A stretch of DNA of 39,498 nucleotides from Methylococcaceae bacterium (GTDB lineage Bacteria > Pseudomonadota > Gammaproteobacteria > Methylococcales > Methylomonadaceae): NCBI GenBank assembly GCA_028748685.1, contig JAJRDU010000141.1:1-39498 (forward strand), in the 5' to 3' direction. Shown piece by piece: positions 17,276-25,266 of the stretch; positions within the stretch are counted from its first letter, which is position 1; each line of letters begins with the position of its first letter. The notes below the pieces were generated by a model. It was not told where the DNA came from. It searched no databases and was given only the letters and a program-made list of their open reading frames with translations. The position numbers and the translations under genes are program-made.

Positions 17276-19339
17276 CTAAATCTTGGCCAGCAACATCGCG
17301 ATGGACCTGGACTGAGCGTAATATCTATGTCCCTTTATCCCAACGGCGCATTCCGCTTCGACGCAATCTTCCGGAGACGGTAAAGCCGTGTCGATAACCC
17401 GTGCCCAGCTCAATCGGGATTTCTGAAACCGTTCGGGAAGCTCAAATTCCAGAGGCTCCCAATAACTGTTGAAGATGAAATAGATCACATACGGGCGCTG
17501 TAGCTTGGCGATCAGAATAGCCAGACTGTGCGAGTCCTCACCCCAATCCGGTTGATTTAGTTTGGTACCGTGATATTCGATATGCAGTTGCTGAAAAAAC
17601 AGGTTGAGCGTGGCCGACGATTCCTTCCAGGTATATAACAAGCCGCGCAGGTGTATCAGCAGCTTGACGAAGCGATGGATGTCGGCGTGTTTGTCCAGCA
17701 GCGACCAGTCGAACCAGCTGAGTTCGCTGTCCTGGCAATAAGCGTTGTTATTGCCCAATTGCGTGCGGCAGGCTTCGTCGCCCATGGCTAGCATCGGTGT
17801 GCCTGCGGACATTAAGGTCAGGGTCAGAAAATTTTTGATTTGGCGCCGCCGCAATGCGTTGATACTAGGGTCGTCCGTAGGTCCTTCCACGCCGCAGTTC
17901 CAGCTGTAGTTGTTGTCGCAGCCATCGCGGTTGTATTCGCGGTTGGCTTCGTTGCGTTTGGCGTTGTAAGACACGAGATCATTCAGCGTGAAACCGTCGT
18001 GACAGGTGATGAAATTGACGCTGGTTTCCGGATCGCGCCGTTGATCGGCGTATAGGTCCGGACTGGCGAACAAGCGGTTGGGCAATTTGGCTATGCTGCC
18101 TGGGTCTGCGCGCAGAAACGAACGGATGTCGTCGCGGAACTGGCCGTTCCACTCTTTCCAGAAATCGCCGATGAAACTGCCGACCTGATACAGGCCCGCC
18201 GCATCCCAGGCTTCGGCGATCAGTTTGCTACCCGACAACACCGGATCGGTTTCGATGTCCCATAGAATCGGCGGATTGGGAAACGGCCGTCCCTCTTCGT
18301 CACGCGACAGGATGGACGCCAAATCGAAGCGGAAACCGTCCACGTGCATTTCGGTAACCCAGTAACGCAGGCTGTCCAGGATCAAGCGCCGAACCACCGA
18401 GTGATTGGCTTTCAGTGTGTTGCCGGTGCCGGCGTAATTGGTATAAGTGCCGTTTTGCGGATCGAGGATGTAATAGACATCGTTGGCCAAGCCCTTGAAA
18501 CAGAACATGGGGCCTCTTTGGTCGCCTTCGGCGGTATGGTTGAACACCACGTCGAGAATAACTTCGATGCCGGCACGGTGTAGGGCTTTGACCATGTCCC
18601 GGAATTCCGCGATCGTACCCAATGGCGAGGGATCGGAACTGTAGCCGCTGTGCGGGGCGAAAAACGTCACGGGCGAATAGCCCCAGTAATTGGCCAGACC
18701 CGGCGGCGAGTCTTGTGGATCGAATTGAAAGACCGGCAACAGTTCCACGGCCGTGACGCCCAGATCTTTCAGATAGGGGATTTTTTCGATGACGCCGGCG
18801 TAAGTGCCTCGCTTGTGTTCGGTCACGCCGGATTGTGGGTGCCGGGTAAAGCCGCGCACATGCATCTCGTAGATCACCGTGCCTCGAAACGGCTTCCTGA
18901 GCGGCATGTCGCCTTCCCAGTTGTAGCCGCGATAATCGACCACCACGCTCTTCATCGCCGAACCCAGATTGGCTCCAGGCCGGCAGGCGGCCTTCCGATC
19001 ATAATTCGGACCGATCGCAAGGCCGCGAGCATAAGGATCCAGCAACAGTTTGTCGGGATCGAAGCGTAAACCGTGTTCCGGGCTGCAAGGTCCGTTGACT
19101 CGATAGCCGTATAATTGCCCGGCCTTCACATCGGGGGCGTAAATATGCCAGTAATGGAAGGTGCGGTTACGCAAAGGGTCAAGTGGAATCACACGGCTGG
19201 GCTGGTCGTGATCGATGTCGTCAAACATCAGTAACTCCACGGACGTGGCGTTTTTGGCGTAAACGCTGAAATTGGCGCCGCCTGGGCGCAAGGTAGAGCC
19301 TAAAGGGAAAGAACTTCCGGATGCAATCTTGCTGTTCAT
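17276..19339 (-). CDS. glgX: glycogen debranching enzyme (GlgX, isoamylase type)
   Basis: A 687-aa glycoside hydrolase family 13 enzyme that removes alpha-1,6 branches during glycogen breakdown in the cytoplasm. Residues about 10-110 form the N-terminal CBM48-like domain (FPLGSTLRPGGANFSVYA). The catalytic barrel shows VILDVVFNHT (260-269), DGFRFDLAS with nucleophile Asp339, EAWD with acid/base Glu376, and FITCHDG with His447 and Asp448. Length and motif order are normal for GlgX. ATG 19339 is taken because the CBM48 start lies directly behind it. No other glycogen genes are adjacent, so it stands alone here. GlgX and TreX are closely related, and substrate preference cannot be told apart from sequence alone. 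Confidence 0.93.
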   Translation of the reverse strand: MNSKIASGSSFPLGSTLRPGGANFSVYAKNATSVELLMFDDIDHDQPSRVIPLDPLRNRTFHYWHIYAPDVKAGQLYGYRVNGPCSPEHGLRFDPDKLLLDPYARGLAIGPNYDRKAACRPGANLGSAMKSVVVDYRGYNWEGDMPLRKPFRGTVIYEMHVRGFTRHPQSGVTEHKRGTYAGVIEKIPYLKDLGVTAVELLPVFQFDPQDSPPGLANYWGYSPVTFFAPHSGYSSDPSPLGTIAEFRDMVKALHRAGIEVILDVVFNHTAEGDQRGPMFCFKGLANDVYYILDPQNGTYTNYAGTGNTLKANHSVVRRLILDSLRYWVTEMHVDGFRFDLASILSRDEEGRPFPNPPILWDIETDPVLSGSKLIAEAWDAAGLYQVGSFIGDFWKEWNGQFRDDIRSFLRADPGSIAKLPNRLFASPDLYADQRRDPETSVNFITCHDGFTLNDLVSYNAKRNEANREYNRDGCDNNYSWNCGVEGPTDDPSINALRRRQIKNFLTLTLMSAGTPMLAMGDEACRTQLGNNNAYCQDSELSWFDWSLLDKHADIHRFVKLLIHLRGLLYTWKESSATLNLFFQQLHIEYHGTKLNQPDWGEDSHSLAILIAKLQRPYVIYFIFNSYWEPLEFELPERFQKSRLSWARVIDTALPSPEDCVEAECAVGIKGHRYYAQSRSIAMLLAKI

Positions 19340-19811
19340 GGCTGCGATTCCTCAACAAAATGGCGAAACAATCAAAACACCTTAAGTCACCCGATTCAAG
19401 ATTGATCCGGGGATACTTAAGTCCTAACGCTCCAAAATCGACTTTTTCTTATAACACAGTGGCTAACAGGAGCAAGCCGAATTCTGGCAATCAACATCGA
19501 CCACAAATAAATGAAGCCCGTAACAAGGACATTCCGTATGAAACCTGCTTGAAACAAGCCTTTTGACAACAGTATCCAAAAGATCGCTACTGCCCCTACA
19601 GGCGCACTCGATCAACAAATTCTGCTGAATTATCAGCACAAATCCGGCCGGCACACGCCAGGAGTCGAAGCCCGCCAAGCCATGCCCAGCTTGCTACGGC
19701 GGCAACTCACAGGCTCATAATCCTAAATAATTGCCTTCTGGCGCATGTCTTGCAACACAACGGTCTGGTTCTTGATTTACTTCCACCATCTACAAAACCC
19801 AAGGAGGTTTC
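19340..19811. other. divergent intergenic region between glgX and the MBL-fold lipoprotein gene
   Basis: A 472-bp gap that should carry promoters for both flanking genes. A TTGACA hexamer sits at 19563-19568, but the position 17 bp downstream is a poor -10. Two short frames (19321-19566 plus, 19463-19678 minus) look like no protein. I see no convincing hairpin, RNA gene or repeat. Confidence 0.4.
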
Positions 19812-21269
19812 ATGCGTAGATCGATACACACAGGCATCAGTCTGGCGGCCGTAATGACGGCGGCCGGCTGCAGTTTGCTATCACCGCAAGGCCTAGAGTC
19901 GGCGAGCGAGGCTTCGGGCGCGGCCAACATCAAATCCATAGAATTTTCCGGCACCGGACGCTGGTATCAGTTTGGCCAGGCGCCGAATCCTGACTTGCCA
20001 TGGCCGCCGTTCGAGCTGAAAAACTATACCGCCGACATTAATTACGAGACCGCGAGCAGCAGGGTGCGGATTGCCCGCAGCCAGATCGTTGAACCGGGAC
20101 GCAACCGTCCGGCGCCGGTTGAGCAAAAGGTGGATCAATACGTTAGCGGTAAAACCGCCTGGAACGTGGCTACTGGCGGCAATGCCGCGGCAACCGCGCA
20201 ACCGGCCGCGGTTGAGGAACGCGCCGCGGAAATCTGGGCAAGCCCGCAGGGTTTTTTGAAAGCGGCAATAGCCAACAAAGCCCATTCGAAATCCGTCGAT
20301 GGCGGCACCGAAGTGACCTTCCGTCTCGGCGACAAATACAACTATATCGGAACCATCAACGCCAACAATCAACTGGAACGGGTGCAAACCTGGATAGACA
20401 ATCCGGTACTGGGCGATACGCTGGTTGAAACCAAATATAGCGATTACAAGGATTTCGGCGGCGTGCAGTTTCCAGGCCATATCGTCCGCAACCAAGGTGG
20501 CTTTCCGGTACTGGACATCCAGGTTTCCGCCGTCAAGGCCAATCCGGCCGTAAATATCGCCGTGCCACAAGAAGCCGCCAAAGCGCCTGTCGTTACCGTG
20601 GTCTGCACCAAACTGGCGGATGGCGTCTTCTATCTGACTGGCGGCACTCATCACAGCGTCGCCATCGATCAGAAAGACCATATCGTGCTGGTCGAAGCGC
20701 CGCAGAATGAACAGCGTTCAGAGGCTGTGATCGCCAAGCTGAAGACGGTGATTCCCAACAAACCGATCAAGTACCTGATCAACACCCATGCCCACTTCGA
20801 TCATTCGGGCGGCTTACGCACCTTTGTCGACGAGGGTTCGACCATTGTCACCCATAATCCGAACCAGGCATATTATGAAAAAGCCTGGATCAAGCCGCAC
20901 ACCCTCAATCCGGATCGCTTGGCCAATTCGAAGAAAGCCGCGAAGTTCGAAAGCTTTAGTGGCAAGCGTGTGCTGACTGATGGCAAGCGCAATATCGAGA
21001 TTCACTCCATTGCCGGAAACAGCCATAACGACGCCTTCGTGCTGGTCTATCTGCCCAATGAAAAAATCCTGGTGAAAGCCGACGCCTATACGCCTGCGGC
21101 GGCAGGTGCTCCGGCCCCGACCTCGATCAACCCCTATACGGTCAATCTTTATGAGAATATCCAGAAGCTGAAGCTGGATGTCGGACAGATTGCGGCCTTG
21201 CACGGACCGCGCGTGGTGACGCTGGCCGATTTGCGTGCAGCCATTGGTCAAACAACAGCCGCGAAATAA
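19812..21269 (+). CDS. MBL-fold metallohydrolase lipoprotein with N-terminal extension
   Basis: A 485-aa protein. The leader ends in a lipobox (TAAGC, Cys20), so it is probably a lipid-anchored envelope protein. Residues about 35-255 form a beta-rich extension I do not recognise, with aromatic and Gly-rich segments. Residues about 260-470 form a metallo-beta-lactamase fold with a full di-metal set: His326, His328, Asp330 and His331 (THAHFDHSGG), His405 (GNSHND), Asp424 (KADAYTP) and His464 (ALHGP). The reaction is unknown; the fold covers lactonases, glyoxalases, sulfur-transfer hydrolases and lactamases. A strong AAGGAGG lies ahead of ATG 19812. It is monocistronic, with a hairpin 43 bp past the stop. 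Confidence 0.85.
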   Translation: MRRSIHTGISLAAVMTAAGCSLLSPQGLESASEASGAANIKSIEFSGTGRWYQFGQAPNPDLPWPPFELKNYTADINYETASSRVRIARSQIVEPGRNRPAPVEQKVDQYVSGKTAWNVATGGNAAATAQPAAVEERAAEIWASPQGFLKAAIANKAHSKSVDGGTEVTFRLGDKYNYIGTINANNQLERVQTWIDNPVLGDTLVETKYSDYKDFGGVQFPGHIVRNQGGFPVLDIQVSAVKANPAVNIAVPQEAAKAPVVTVVCTKLADGVFYLTGGTHHSVAIDQKDHIVLVEAPQNEQRSEAVIAKLKTVIPNKPIKYLINTHAHFDHSGGLRTFVDEGSTIVTHNPNQAYYEKAWIKPHTLNPDRLANSKKAAKFESFSGKRVLTDGKRNIEIHSIAGNSHNDAFVLVYLPNEKILVKADAYTPAAAGAPAPTSINPYTVNLYENIQKLKLDVGQIAALHGPRVVTLADLRAAIGQTTAAK

Positions 21270-21572
21270 GACTACCCGACCGGAATTATCGGAAATCCCG
21301 CACCGAAATCGCCAGCTTCGCGCTGCTCATGAGAATCGCGAAGCTGGATAATTAGGAACGCAGTCCGATAAGGACCGGTTGCCGAGCTGCCAGGAAAGCC
21401 CTGCGCGTTACGAGCTGTAATGTGGCGGAGATCGGCCAATTGGCGACATTCAAGATTTGAAATGTATGGCTGCGAGATCACGGCTAGCTGCCATTCAGTG
21501 ACAAAGCTCAGCTGTGGCGCCGTATACTTAGCCAGCTCACTCTTTCTTTCCAAGGTGCGATGACCAACTCAT
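21270..21572. other. convergent intergenic region with a strong hairpin
   Basis: A 303-bp gap between two convergent genes. Apart from the hairpin at 21312-21347 I see nothing in it. A 93-codon minus frame (21272-21553) has no ribosome site or recognisable content. Confidence 0.4.
21312..21347. terminator. 11-bp perfect inverted repeat, probable terminator
   Basis: CCAGCTTCGCG (21312-21322) and CGCGAAGCTGG (21337-21347) form a perfect 11-bp stem with a 14-base loop. It begins 43 bp after the stop of the MBL-fold gene. The sequence after it, ATAATTAGG, is A/T-rich but has no long T run. It may terminate the lipoprotein transcript. Confidence 0.5.
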
Positions 21573-22862
21573 CTACATATTTGGATCCCATTGATCTACA
21601 GCTATTGCTGTACATTCAGCGACGAGCAGATCGAGTACTGACTCGATCTTACTAACGTCATACACACCTTCGGCCAAAGTTACAGAAGTTTGCTTCAAGA
21701 ATTCCTTGCTATAGGACTCCTTGTATTCGAGCGCCCCCTGATAGGTGTCTAAGCTTTTTTTGTAGTTGGTCCAGAGCACTTTAGCTGGTGGGTGGCCGCC
21801 GACCTTGAGGTCGAGATAGCACTCAATTGCCGCCGCGCGCCGGTTTATATCCGAGTCGCGGAGTCCCTCGGGTCCTTGCGCCGGAAATTGGCGGAATTCC
21901 TCGAGCTCGGGCAACATGATCCCACGCATGTTCGCTGGCATAGTGAGCGTAGACAGACGCTGATGGGCGTCGAGCCCCTCAGCGTCATTGTCAAATACAA
22001 AAATCACCTGGTTCTGGACGTCTATCTTAGTGAGCCCTTCAGCGAACTTAACTAGGCTGCCTGTACCCGAAAATGGATGGCTTTCGCTAACGTCGATGAA
22101 GCGAAAAAAATCCGCGATCCCAGGCCGCAGCAGCGCGAGCGCATGTTTTAAGATATGGACGTCCGAGCTGCCTTCGGTAGCGATCAGGAATGTCTCGGTT
22201 CGCCGGGCGTGAGGCACGAACTCCCTCTCTGTCGCCCACCCAGCCTCCACCAACGGCCCATATTGCCAAACAACAGGAGCGTCCTCGTTCGCCTCCGCCA
22301 AGACGCGCAGGACCGAATACGGGTGAATGATACCTACCAACCCGCCGAAAAAGCTTCGCTCCGAATATGCGTCGTTGTCATAAGAACGGTAGGCGGGAAT
22401 TCGCTCAAACTGCATTCCATCAAATCGCCCTCGGATCATCTTTTCGCTTGCGCTGTCCGTACCCAAGATAAAGGTGTCGTCGAGACTATCGAGCGGGTGT
22501 GAGGTAACAAATTTGCAAAACTCCGCAAAGCTCATCAGGTCAGGAATGGGCTCATCATCTTGAAAAGACTGCCTCTCATCTAGCCAGCCTTTCGCGACGG
22601 CATCATATTCTCGGCGGACGCGTTCCAGATTGAAGCCTAGCAGTTCGAGGCGCGGAGCTACATGCTTAAGCGGACGTATGAAAGCCATCTCGGAAAGAGT
22701 TGGGTCTTCACCATTCTCTCGATACCAATCGTAGTTGAGCTGGTTGCTTTCTATCGCTTTTCGATCTTTTTCCTGAAAAATAGAGCCATGATCAATTCCA
22801 CGATGGTTCTTGCTGTACGTGACCGATACCCCGGCCACATCGAGCGTGATTTCTGTACCCAC
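21573..22862 (-). CDS. HEPN/Toprim-type protein, putative defence gene
   Basis: A 429-aa protein. The N terminus (LDVAGVSVTYSKN, then GSIFQEKDR) resembles the HEPN/Toprim-associated N-terminal domain. Residues about 225-310 form a Toprim fold: Glu230 in FLIATEGSSD and Asp291-Asn-Asp293 in FVFDNDAEG, the acidic metal-binding set of topoisomerase/primase and OLD-type nucleases. The last 100 residues are charged and helical. The open frame extends to 23045, but GTG 22862 has an AGGGG site six bases ahead and begins exactly at the conserved domain start, so I choose it. HEPN and Toprim proteins are repeatedly linked to bacterial conflict systems. The activity here is inferred. It stands alone with no partner, flanked by dyad sequences. 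An OLD-like nuclease is the main alternative. Confidence 0.75.
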   Translation of the reverse strand: MGTEITLDVAGVSVTYSKNHRGIDHGSIFQEKDRKAIESNQLNYDWYRENGEDPTLSEMAFIRPLKHVAPRLELLGFNLERVRREYDAVAKGWLDERQSFQDDEPIPDLMSFAEFCKFVTSHPLDSLDDTFILGTDSASEKMIRGRFDGMQFERIPAYRSYDNDAYSERSFFGGLVGIIHPYSVLRVLAEANEDAPVVWQYGPLVEAGWATEREFVPHARRTETFLIATEGSSDVHILKHALALLRPGIADFFRFIDVSESHPFSGTGSLVKFAEGLTKIDVQNQVIFVFDNDAEGLDAHQRLSTLTMPANMRGIMLPELEEFRQFPAQGPEGLRDSDINRRAAAIECYLDLKVGGHPPAKVLWTNYKKSLDTYQGALEYKESYSKEFLKQTSVTLAEGVYDVSKIESVLDLLVAECTAIAVDQWDPNM

Positions 22863-23332
22863 GTTTTCCCCTGTCCGTAAATAGAAGGCCTCAGCTGCGC
22901 CGCCCATACTCCAGTGGATGGCGGCTGAAATAATGACCGGTAATAGCCTGATCGCCGCCATTGAATCAGTTCGTGCGACAGACCGCAACGGGTCGAATTC
23001 ACACTGCAAAAATCCGACTAAAATCCTGCCAATGCCAGAATTCACTTCGTTCTACGCAACCAATCAATAACCGCTTAGAGCCAAGCTTCAACTAACACGT
23101 TTCTCAACACCATTCTCTTACCCCGTCAAACTCTCCGCGAACTGTTGTCCAGGCAACAGTGCTCGGACAGGTGTTGCTGTCTCCGGTGCAATGTATGGCG
23201 ACCTCGAAAAGAAAACACCAGAAAATACAAAAACATATCTTCTGGCATAAAGCCTGCTTATTCAAATTCAAATTTGAATTTCCAATTTCAATTACGCCGA
23301 TCAACCCAAAAGCTTCTTAAAGCCACGGAAAC
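22863..23332. other. divergent intergenic region between the HEPN/Toprim gene and tetR
   Basis: A 470-bp gap. The in-frame upstream extension of the HEPN/Toprim gene (22863-23045) lacks a ribosome site and resembles no protein. The half near the regulator gene is AT-rich and contains the 18-bp palindrome at 23264-23281. Short frames at 23104-23304 and 23145-23336 are not credible genes. Confidence 0.4.
23264..23281. promoter_or_regulatory. 18-bp perfect palindrome, candidate TetR-family operator
   Basis: The sequence AAATTCAAATTTGAATTT is identical to its reverse complement. Its centre lies 60 bp before the start of the TetR-family gene that heads the mdtABC-type operon. TetR-family repressors usually bind such dyads next to their own promoter, so autoregulation and control of the pump are the natural reading. 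This is inferred from position and symmetry only. Confidence 0.6.
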
Positions 23333-23977
23333 ATGACCGACCTGAAAACCAAGTCCGAGCATACCCGAAACCGGCTGCTGACCGCCGCCAGCCGCATTTT
23401 TGCCGAAAAAGGTTTTCAGGAAGCGACGATAGCGGAGATCTGCGAGCAGGCAAAAACCAATATCGCCTCGGTCAATTATCATTTCCGCGACAAGGAAACC
23501 CTGTATCTGGAATCCTGGCGGTTTGCATTCAACCGGGAACTGCACAGGCATCCGCCCGACGGCGGGGTAGGTGGCGATACGCCGGCCGAACAACGGTTGG
23601 CGGCGCGAATCAAATCGCTGATAAACCGCGTGGCCGACGACCATTCTTATTCGTTCGCGATCATCCACAAGGAAATGGCCCAGCCGACCCGACTGCTGAC
23701 GGACATCCTGGAAAAGGAAATCAATCCGCAACGCTTGCAAATGTTCGGTTTGCTGAAAGAGTGTCTGGGACAAACGGCCAGCGATCAGCAGATTCAATAC
23801 TGCCACGCCAGCATCATGGGTCAATGTTTTCAGCTGTTGCGCCTAAGGCAAATGCAAACCGCTCGGCCACCTCGTAGCCATCCCAGCGACTTGAGCGATA
23901 TTCAGGCCTTTGCCGAACACGTCGTGCAATTTTCACTGGCCGGCATTCAGGCCCTTCGCTCTCAAACCCTAAATTAA
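23333..23977 (+). CDS. TetR/AcrR family regulator (CerR/CecR-like)
   Basis: A 214-aa regulator. The N-terminal helix-turn-helix spans about residues 10-58 (TRNRLLTAASRIFAEKGF, then EICEQAKTNIASVNYHF). The C-terminal ligand domain resembles the CerR/YbiH (CecR) group, with FAIIHKEMAQPTRLL. It opens a run of five same-strand genes, followed 9 bp later by the adaptor gene, so it probably represses the whole efflux operon and itself. A perfect palindrome lies upstream. The ribosome site is weak (ACGGA). CecR of Escherichia coli also controls drug-efflux genes. The inducing compound is unknown. Confidence 0.88.
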   Translation: MTDLKTKSEHTRNRLLTAASRIFAEKGFQEATIAEICEQAKTNIASVNYHFRDKETLYLESWRFAFNRELHRHPPDGGVGGDTPAEQRLAARIKSLINRVADDHSYSFAIIHKEMAQPTRLLTDILEKEINPQRLQMFGLLKECLGQTASDQQIQYCHASIMGQCFQLLRLRQMQTARPPRSHPSDLSDIQAFAEHVVQFSLAGIQALRSQTLN

Positions 23978-23986
23978 CAGACATTC

Positions 23987-25264
23987 ATGAGTCAAGACAA
24001 ACGCCACGAATTAGCTCAACCCGGCGGCAGGCGCAGCGCTTTTGTGTTACCCGGTTCCTTGCTGGTGCTGGCCATTGCCGCCACCGGTTTTTATTTCCAA
24101 AATTCTTCTGCGGCGCCGGACGGTAAGAACCAAGCGGGCAACGGCCGTCAGGGCCGCCATCATGACGATGAAGACAGGCCGGCGGTCGTGGCGATTGAAA
24201 CCGCCGGCAAGACCGACTTCCCGGTGTATCTGAATGGCTTGGGCACGGTCACCGCATTGCGAACCGTCACCGTCAAGCCCAGGGTGGACGGCGAACTGGT
24301 GAAAGTGGCATTCGGTGAAGGCCAAATGGTCAAGGAAGGCGATTTGTTGGCGGAAATCGACCCACGCCCGTTTCAAATCCAGTTGCAGCAAGCGGAAGGG
24401 CAGTTGTTGCGCGACGAAGCCTTGTTGAACAATGCCGAAATCGATCACGGCCGTTACAAGACCTTGCTGGAGCAGGATTCGATAGCCGCTCAACAAACCG
24501 CGACCCAGGAAGCGCAGGTCAAACAATATCGCGGTAATGTCGAGATCGATAAGGCTCAGGTCGATAACGCCAGACTGCAGCTCGGCTATTCCAAATTGAC
24601 CGCGCCGATTGCAGGGCGCGTCGGCTTGCGGCAGGTCGACCAGGGCAATATCGTTCATGGCAACGATGTTAACGGCGTCGTGGTAATTACCCAACTGCAG
24701 CCGATCAGCGTGGTGTTCACGCTGCCTGAAGACAAGGTGCAAGCGGTCGTACAACGCCGTAACTCAAACCAGGCCGTCAACGTGACGGCCTACGACCGGG
24801 CCGGCAAGACCAAACTGGCCGAAGGCAGACTGCTGGCGATAGACAACCAGATCGACCCGACCACCGGTACGCTGAAACTGAAGGCGCAGTTCGACAATCG
24901 CGAAAACACCCTGTTCGCCAATCAATTCGTCAACATCAAGATGCATCTGGATACCTTGTCGGCGGTGACGCAGGTGTCCAGCGCCGCGATTCAACATGAC
25001 ACCCAGGGCGCCTTCGTTTATGTAGTCGACCCTGAAAAAACCGTGCAAATCCGCCGCGTCACGCTCGGACCGACCGAAGGTGACAAGGTGGCGGTGCTGG
25101 AGCATCTCGCCGCCGGCGAAACCGTGGTGGTGGAAGGTACTGACCAACTGCGCGAAGGCGGCCAGGTCGATGTTGCCGAAAAAGACGGCCAGGCCGTTGC
25201 CGCCAGTCCTGATGTACTGAACAAAACCGACGGCAATCCGCGTAAACGCGCACGGCGTTCCTGA
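23987..25264 (+). CDS. mdtA: MdtA-type RND periplasmic adaptor
   Basis: A 425-aa membrane fusion protein that links a MdtBC-type permease pair to an outer-membrane channel. It has one N-terminal hydrophobic segment (about residues 18-38) and a His/Asp-rich stretch after it ([10 protein letters not shown]-like). The lipoyl half-motif is [20 protein letters not shown] coiled-coil hairpin spans about 125-190, and the second half-motif is [20 protein letters not shown]. Beta-barrel and membrane-proximal domains follow, with a basic C-terminal tail. Length and order match MdtA. It lies 9 bp after tetR and 2 bp before the first permease gene, so it belongs to the same transcript. Confidence 0.9.
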   Translation: MSQDKRHELAQPGGRRSAFVLPGSLLVLAIAATGFYFQNSSAAPDGKNQAGNGRQGRHHDDEDRPAVVAIETAGKTDFPVYLNGLGTVTALRTVTVKPRVDGELVKVAFGEGQMVKEGDLLAEIDPRPFQIQLQQAEGQLLRDEALLNNAEIDHGRYKTLLEQDSIAAQQTATQEAQVKQYRGNVEIDKAQVDNARLQLGYSKLTAPIAGRVGLRQVDQGNIVHGNDVNGVVVITQLQPISVVFTLPEDKVQAVVQRRNSNQAVNVTAYDRAGKTKLAEGRLLAIDNQIDPTTGTLKLKAQFDNRENTLFANQFVNIKMHLDTLSAVTQVSSAAIQHDTQGAFVYVVDPEKTVQIRRVTLGPTEGDKVAVLEHLAAGETVVVEGTDQLREGGQVDVAEKDGQAVAASPDVLNKTDGNPRKRARRS

Positions 25265-25266
25265 AC

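Noticed and set aside
19463-19678. 71-codon minus frame between glgX and the MBL-fold gene
   Set aside because: No ribosome site and no recognisable content; the sequence lies in a promoter region.
22863-23045. N-terminal extension of the HEPN/Toprim protein
   Set aside because: No ribosome site at ATG 23045, and the conserved domain begins at GTG 22862 behind AGGGG.
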